Assembly: GCA_902475855.1 (NCBI GenBank)
Contig: CABSBF010000003.1
Span: 15,339-79,338 of the forward strand
Direction: 5' to 3'
Source: an uncultured Eubacteriales bacterium
GTDB lineage: Bacteria > Bacillota > Clostridia > Oscillospirales > Oscillospiraceae
Length of the DNA: 64,000 bases
Under the pieces are notes generated by a model. The model searched no databases. It was not told where the DNA came from and saw only the letters and a list, made by a program, of their open reading frames with translations. This document shows, in pieces, positions 60,150 through 64,000 of the stretch. A program made the translations under genes and the position numbers. Each line of letters begins with the position of its first letter. Position 1 is the first letter of the stretch.

Positions 60150-60178
60150 TTGACAAAGGTCCCAGCCGGAAATATAAT
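60150..60178 (+). promoter_or_regulatory. Full-consensus sigma-A promoter of the GT2-PPTase operon
   Basis: TTGACA (60150-60155), 17 bp, TATAAT (60173-60178): both hexamers are exact consensus. It faces away from the acyl-lipid promoter, 75 bp apart. Confidence 0.92.
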
Positions 60179-60261
60179 AAAGAGGAATCCGCGCCTTTTT
60201 GCGAGTTTTTCCCGCATTGCGCGATGCGCCGTGAATCGGCGTGAGGGGAGGGAAAAAGAAA

Positions 60262-61299
60262 ATGGATGTCATCGTATTGATCCCGGCCTATCAGCCCACC
60301 GGAGAACTGCTTGCACTGGTCAAAGAGCTGAAGCAGGAATCTTTCCGCGTTCTTGTAGTGGATGACGGCAGCGGTCAGGATTTTGCTTCCATTTTTGCAC
60401 AGGTTTCTGCCTATGCGCAGGTGCTTTCCTACCCCAAAAACGGCGGCAAGGGCTTCGCGCTGAAGCATGGAATGCGCTACCTGGCAGGTCAAAAGGAGCG
60501 CTGCGGCGCCTTTATCACCGCCGACGCCGACGGCCAGCACAGTGTCCGCGACATCTGCCGCGTGCGTGAGGAGCTGGAAAAAGGCCATCCCTTCGTGCTG
60601 ACGACCCGCGCCCTCAAGGGCAAGAACGTTCCCTTTCGTTCCCGTCTGGGAAACACCATGTCGCGCTTTATCTGTGCCCTATCCGGCGGCTACTATCTTT
60701 CGGATAATCAGTCCGGTCTGCGCGGCTTCTCTGCGGACTATCTCCCTTGGCTCTGCAAGATCAGCGGCAACAAGTACGATTATGAAATGAATGTTCTGCT
60801 CTATGCCGAGCGGCAGGAGCTTCCCATCTGCTGCATTCCCATCGAGGTCATTTATCTGGACAATAACCAAAGTTCCCATTTTGATCCCGTGCGCGACACG
60901 CTGCGCATCTATCTGCGCGTGCTCTGCACTGTGCGTGTGTCCGTTTTCATGGCGGCGCTGCACTGTGTGCTGATCGGTGCAGTATCTTTCCTGCTGGGCT
61001 GGGATTACAGTGCGCTGACCATTCCCCTGTCTGCGCTTCTGATTGCCGCGCTCGGATACCTCTGCAACCGCTTTCTCGTGTTCCGCGGCCTTCCCTATGG
61101 CTGTGGCCCGCGTACCTTTGTCATTACTGCGATCCGAACCAGTATGCGCTTCACCTTTTGCAGCCTGCTGAACATGATTCCCCGTATGCCGCTGCTGCCC
61201 GTATGGCTGATCTCCTGCGTGCTGACCGTCCCGGTGGAATATGCCTTTCTGCGCCTGATGGCGCTGTTTTATGAATACCGTGCTTCGCGCCATTCTTGA
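60262..61299 (+). CDS. Family 2 glycosyltransferase fused to a GtrA-type membrane domain
   Basis: This 345-residue protein starts at ATG 60262 after GAGGGGAGGG. Residues 1-225 are a GT2 domain: VLIPAYQPTGELLALVKEL, FRVLVVDDGSG, FITADADGQHS with the DxD-type site and DNQSGLRGFS. From about 230 four membrane helices form a GtrA domain (FMAALHCVLIGAVSFLLGW, ALGYLCNRFLVFR). The layout matches dolichol/polyprenyl-phosphate sugar synthases with a GtrA partner, which make and flip a lipid-linked sugar. Placed divergently from the acyl-lipid operon, it may glycosylate the lipid made there. Confidence 0.9.
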   Translation: MDVIVLIPAYQPTGELLALVKELKQESFRVLVVDDGSGQDFASIFAQVSAYAQVLSYPKNGGKGFALKHGMRYLAGQKERCGAFITADADGQHSVRDICRVREELEKGHPFVLTTRALKGKNVPFRSRLGNTMSRFICALSGGYYLSDNQSGLRGFSADYLPWLCKISGNKYDYEMNVLLYAERQELPICCIPIEVIYLDNNQSSHFDPVRDTLRIYLRVLCTVRVSVFMAALHCVLIGAVSFLLGWDYSALTIPLSALLIAALGYLCNRFLVFRGLPYGCGPRTFVITAIRTSMRFTFCSLLNMIPRMPLLPVWLISCVLTVPVEYAFLRLMALFYEYRASRHS

Positions 61300-61897
61300 C
61301 TGGCGAACCGTTTCGCCGGAGGAGCTGTCCCTCTGGCATGCGCAGCTTGACCCGGAAAAACGGATGCGCATCGATACTTTCCGCCTGCCGGACGACCGGA
61401 CGAGGAGCATCTGTGCCGATCATCTGGCGCGGCAGCTCCTAACGCAGACCGGTGCGGACGGCGCGGCAATCCGATTTTCGTACACGGACAGAGGAAAGCC
61501 GCTCTGCCCGGAAACCGGGCTGCATTTCAGCATCTCCCACTCCGGCTTTTTCGTTGCCTGCGCCGTAGCAACGTGCGAGATCGGCGCGGACATCGAGGCG
61601 CTTCGCGCCATTCGCCCGACGTTGGCAAAGCGGGTCTGTACTCCGGATGAACTGGATTTTATATTCTCGGAAGGCGAATTTGACAGCACTCGTTTTCTTT
61701 CTGTCTGGACGGCAAAGGAGGCCTATTGCAAATACACGGGAGAGGGGCTTGCCGCAGATCTGCGAGCAATCCCCGTCGCAGACGGCACCGGGCTTTTGCC
61801 GGAAGTCTGCGGCCATCCGCTGTTCCACGAATGGTCGGGTGACTATGCGTTTTCTATCGTGGGCGAACAGGCGTTCCGCTTTGAGCCGCTCGTGTAA
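61271..61897 (+). CDS. Sfp-type 4'-phosphopantetheinyl transferase
   Basis: This 208-residue enzyme transfers phosphopantetheine from CoA to carrier domains. Diagnostic motifs are GLHFSISHSGFFVACAV, EIGADIEALRAIR (the GxDxE metal site) and FLSVWTAKEAYCKYTGEGL (WxxKE). The gene overlaps the GT2-GtrA gene by 29 bp, so it is translated with it. With carrier domains in the divergent operon (56525 and 58093) it is their obvious activator. Length is typical of Sfp-type enzymes, and all key residues are present. Confidence 0.95.
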   Translation: MNTVLRAILDWRTVSPEELSLWHAQLDPEKRMRIDTFRLPDDRTRSICADHLARQLLTQTGADGAAIRFSYTDRGKPLCPETGLHFSISHSGFFVACAVATCEIGADIEALRAIRPTLAKRVCTPDELDFIFSEGEFDSTRFLSVWTAKEAYCKYTGEGLAADLRAIPVADGTGLLPEVCGHPLFHEWSGDYAFSIVGEQAFRFEPLV

Positions 61898-61924
61898 TAA
61901 TCATTGTGTTATCTATAAACAACA

Positions 61925-61960
61925 GAAATGGCCAATCACCCCAGGGTGATTGGCCATTTC
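61925..61960. terminator. Bidirectional terminator between the PPTase and nucleoside hydrolase genes
   Basis: GAAATGGCCAATCACC pairs perfectly with GGTGATTGGCCATTTC around CCAG. On the minus strand it runs into TGTTGTTT, so it is stronger for the nucleoside operon. Confidence 0.88.
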
Positions 61961-61985
61961 ATGCGTCAAAACCTTATCTGATGCC

Positions 61986-62993
61986 TCACGCGTGTGCTGC
62001 TGCGTTCCTGAGAATGGAATAAATCCAATTATAGAAGAACACGGGATCTGCCTTCTCCGCAAATACACAGTTTGGCTGCTCGGTGACGAGATTTTTACGG
62101 CGGTCGACGACTGTTCTGCCGTAAGCCACGCCGCCGGACACATCCACATGGCAGACGAGCTCATGCTTCTGCGTGATGCACTCCGGGTGCAGCAAATAGC
62201 AAAGAGCCAGCGCGTCATGGAGCGGGGAGGCCTGCTGCTTTGCGAGTGCGGGATCCCGCAAAGCATAGCCTCCGATCCGCTCGAAGATGACGTTCGCAAC
62301 GAACTCCGCCTGCGGCGTGCCGAGGGCGCGCAGCGCCTCTGCCTGTTTCGCCGTAATCGCGGCACTGTGCGTTGCATCCAGCGGGATCATGGAGAGCTTG
62401 CAGCCGCTCTGCATCACGATCTCGGCGGCCTCCGGGTCCGTCCAGATGTTGAACTCCGCCGCAGCGGTGGCATTGCCGATGCGGTCACCGCCGCCCATCA
62501 GCACGATCTCGCCCAATCTCCCTGCAAAGGCCGGTTCGGCGCGCATCGCGGCGGCAATATTCGTCAGCGGCGCAAGCGCAACAAGGCTGATGCTGCCCGG
62601 CTCGGAGGCCATGACGGTTTCGATCAGCCAGACGACCGCGTTCTTGTTCTGCTTTCTCAGTGTGGTTTCCGGAAGGGGCAGATGGTCGCGGTGCATGGCG
62701 AATTCCTTGACTGTGCCCTCACGTTTGGGAATGGGGCTGCGAGACTGTGCGCTGTAGGGCGAAAGCGTGGACACCAGCGGGTATTCACAGCCGCTGTAGA
62801 CGGGCACCAACCCATAGGAGCGGCAGCACTCCACCACGCGCAGCGTATTGTCCGTTGTGAGCTTCAGTTCCAAATTGCCATTGACCGTGGTTACCCCCAA
62901 CAGCTCGGCTTCGCCGCCCAGAATTGCCAGCACCAGTGCAACTGCGTCATCCGTGCCGGTGTCGACGTCCATAATGATTTTTCTTTTTGCCAT
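61986..62993 (-). CDS. Inosine-uridine-type nucleoside hydrolase
   Basis: This 335-residue enzyme cuts the N-glycosidic bond of ribonucleosides. ATG 62993 begins 1 bp after the permease stop. The calcium-binding signature IIMDVDTGTDDAVAL lies at residues 6-20, with LGVTTVNGN, APLTNIAAAM, EIVLMGGGDRIGN and AEFNIWTDPEAAEIV following, and the active-site His/Asp in SPLHDALAL. Length and motifs are complete. It follows permeases of a nucleoside ABC importer, so imported nucleosides are probably split to base and ribose. Confidence 0.94.
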   Translation of the reverse strand: MAKRKIIMDVDTGTDDAVALVLAILGGEAELLGVTTVNGNLELKLTTDNTLRVVECCRSYGLVPVYSGCEYPLVSTLSPYSAQSRSPIPKREGTVKEFAMHRDHLPLPETTLRKQNKNAVVWLIETVMASEPGSISLVALAPLTNIAAAMRAEPAFAGRLGEIVLMGGGDRIGNATAAAEFNIWTDPEAAEIVMQSGCKLSMIPLDATHSAAITAKQAEALRALGTPQAEFVANVIFERIGGYALRDPALAKQQASPLHDALALCYLLHPECITQKHELVCHVDVSGGVAYGRTVVDRRKNLVTEQPNCVFAEKADPVFFYNWIYSILRNAAAHA

Positions 62994-62994
62994 A

Positions 62995-63966
62995 TTACCT
63001 GCTTTCCTTTTCCAGCTTGAGCTTTTTGCATCTTTCCGCAATCTCGTGCATCTCGCGCTTTTTCTTTCGATTGATCGTCATGCCGACCAACATCAAACCG
63101 ATGACGGTAGCGGCATAGGGGAACATCTGCAAGAATTCCGGCGGCATATTGATTGCCTGGAAAGCATTGGCAATGGCATTGGAGGCGCCGAATACCAAGG
63201 CCCAGAAGAAGGTCGCAACCGGCATGGAACCACCGAGATTCTGCGCGGCAATGGCAATATAGCCGCGGCCGGAAATCATATCTCTTGTAAATGCCGAAAC
63301 GTAGCCCATGGACATATACATGCCAGCGAAACCCGCAAAGACACCTGCGATGATCAATGCGATGAAACGCGTTTTGACCGGGCTGGTGCCAAGGGATTCC
63401 GCAGCGCCTTCGTTTTCTCCGACAGCGCGGATACGCAGCCCCAGCGGAGTTTTCATCAGAATGATAAACATCACAGGAACGCTGATCAGCGCAACGTAGG
63501 TCAGGACATTGTGGCCGGAGAGGATCTTTCCCAGCACAGGAATATCCTGAATGAACGGAATATTGACTGCCGGAAATTGCAGGCTTGCAAGACTTGTGGA
63601 GTTGCCGCGGTCGCCGGTGAATGCATAGAGCATAAACACCGTGCCGCCGCTTCCGAGCGTATTGAGTGCCAGGCTGACAAGCATATTATTCGCTTTCAGG
63701 ATCAGAACGAAGTAGCCGAACAGCAATGCAAACAGCACGCTCAGTCCGACGCCGCACAAAATGCCGACAGTCAGACTCTGCGCATAGGCGCTGCCGATGA
63801 CGCCGCCAAAGGCGGCTGCGAGCATCATGGATTCAAAGGCGATACAGACGATGCCGGACTTTCTGACGAGCAAAACGCCCATAGAGCAGAGAATAAGCGG
63901 CGTGCTCATGCGCAAAACCGCAACGAGGAACTGCGTAGAAAAGATATATCTCAGTACGCTTTCCAT
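62995..63966 (-). CDS. Nucleoside ABC transporter permease (YufQ/NupQ-like)
   Basis: This 323-residue permease has about nine helices and belongs to the branched-chain amino acid/ribose-type group used for nucleosides (BmpA-linked systems). Features are TPLILCSMGVLLVRKSGIVCIAFESMML, GRGYIAIAAQNLGG and TPLGLRIRAVGENEGAAESLG, the conserved cytoplasmic loop. The ATG directly follows the stop of an upstream gene. The nucleoside hydrolase follows 1 bp later, which supports nucleoside as the substrate. Confidence 0.92.
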   Translation of the reverse strand: MESVLRYIFSTQFLVAVLRMSTPLILCSMGVLLVRKSGIVCIAFESMMLAAAFGGVIGSAYAQSLTVGILCGVGLSVLFALLFGYFVLILKANNMLVSLALNTLGSGGTVFMLYAFTGDRGNSTSLASLQFPAVNIPFIQDIPVLGKILSGHNVLTYVALISVPVMFIILMKTPLGLRIRAVGENEGAAESLGTSPVKTRFIALIIAGVFAGFAGMYMSMGYVSAFTRDMISGRGYIAIAAQNLGGSMPVATFFWALVFGASNAIANAFQAINMPPEFLQMFPYAATVIGLMLVGMTINRKKKREMHEIAERCKKLKLEKESR

Positions 63967-64000
63967 TTATCTCACCTCCGCCCTTCCGAGATCCTTCAGA
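63967..64000 (-). CDS. C-terminal end of the upstream gene, probably the partner permease
   Basis: On the minus strand the frame LKDLGRAEVR ends in TAA (63969-63967), immediately before the permease ATG. Nucleoside importers usually have two permeases in tandem, so this is likely the YufP-type partner, but ten residues cannot prove it. Confidence 0.4.
   Translation of the reverse strand, partial: LKDLGRAEVR

Noticed and set aside
61950..63020. A 356-codon plus-strand frame
   Set aside because: It is antisense to the nucleoside hydrolase, whose motifs are complete, and its product is Arg/His-rich without a family.

Overview
The window is about 55% GC and tightly packed. It reads as a chromosomal piece of a low-GC-phylum (Firmicutes) anaerobe, most likely a gut member of the Oscillospiraceae or a related Clostridia family; this placement is an inference from gene content. 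Support comes from sporulation and germination genes (spoIVA, a SleC-type cortex-lytic enzyme), a perfect CIRCE operator in front of clpB, AGGAGG-type ribosome sites, two surface proteins with TG(D/E)-type sortase anchors, and many gut-Clostridia families (DUF4867, DUF6056, YibE/F, DegV, YIP1, DUF5696). I see no tRNA, rRNA, CRISPR array, insertion sequence or prophage.

Layout. 1-1.4 kb: a partial WecA/TagO/MraY-type transferase and trpS. 1.6-4.3 kb: a spore germination set in which SleC appears split into a separate prodomain gene and a catalytic gene, followed by a protein made of two peptidoglycan-binding domains. 4.3-7.8 kb: a minus-strand envelope-glycan operon (DUF6056 membrane protein, polytopic GT-like protein, DPPR-synthase-like UbiA protein). 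7.9-9.1 kb: YibE/F. 9.4-16.1 kb: a 2227-residue sortase-anchored PHP-type metallohydrolase behind a structured leader.

16.5-36.1 kb is a carbohydrate locus of two operons. Operon A has two substrate-binding proteins, two permease pairs but no ATPase, an NHL/TPR membrane protein, a YIP1 protein, a DUF5696 lipoprotein and DUF4867. Operon B has a FucI-like isomerase, PfkB kinase, RPE/AlsE-like epimerase, SIS-domain isomerase, DUF4432 and D-lyxose isomerase. A small AraC-type regulator sits between them, a TetR-type regulator follows, and both operon promoters carry the same TGCTCAAAAA motif.

37-52 kb holds housekeeping and accessory genes: a cyclophilin lipoprotein, two mnmA paralogues (the second frameshifted), DUF2156 and GNAT proteins, a beta-helix surface protein, an HD hydrolase, an LPG-synthase-type membrane protein behind a coupled leader ORF, a frameshifted M3 peptidase, DegV, spoIVA, pyrF and a phosphatase-GNAT fusion. 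52-54.8 kb is clpB under CIRCE control.

55.7-61.9 kb is a compact acyl-lipid module: an AMP-ligase with a fused carrier domain, two PlsC-type acyltransferases, a free carrier protein, an LRAT-type acyltransferase and a small membrane protein, divergent from a GT2-GtrA glycosyltransferase and an Sfp-type phosphopantetheinyl transferase that could activate the carriers. It is my best candidate for an undescribed biosynthetic system. The window ends in a nucleoside uptake and hydrolysis operon.
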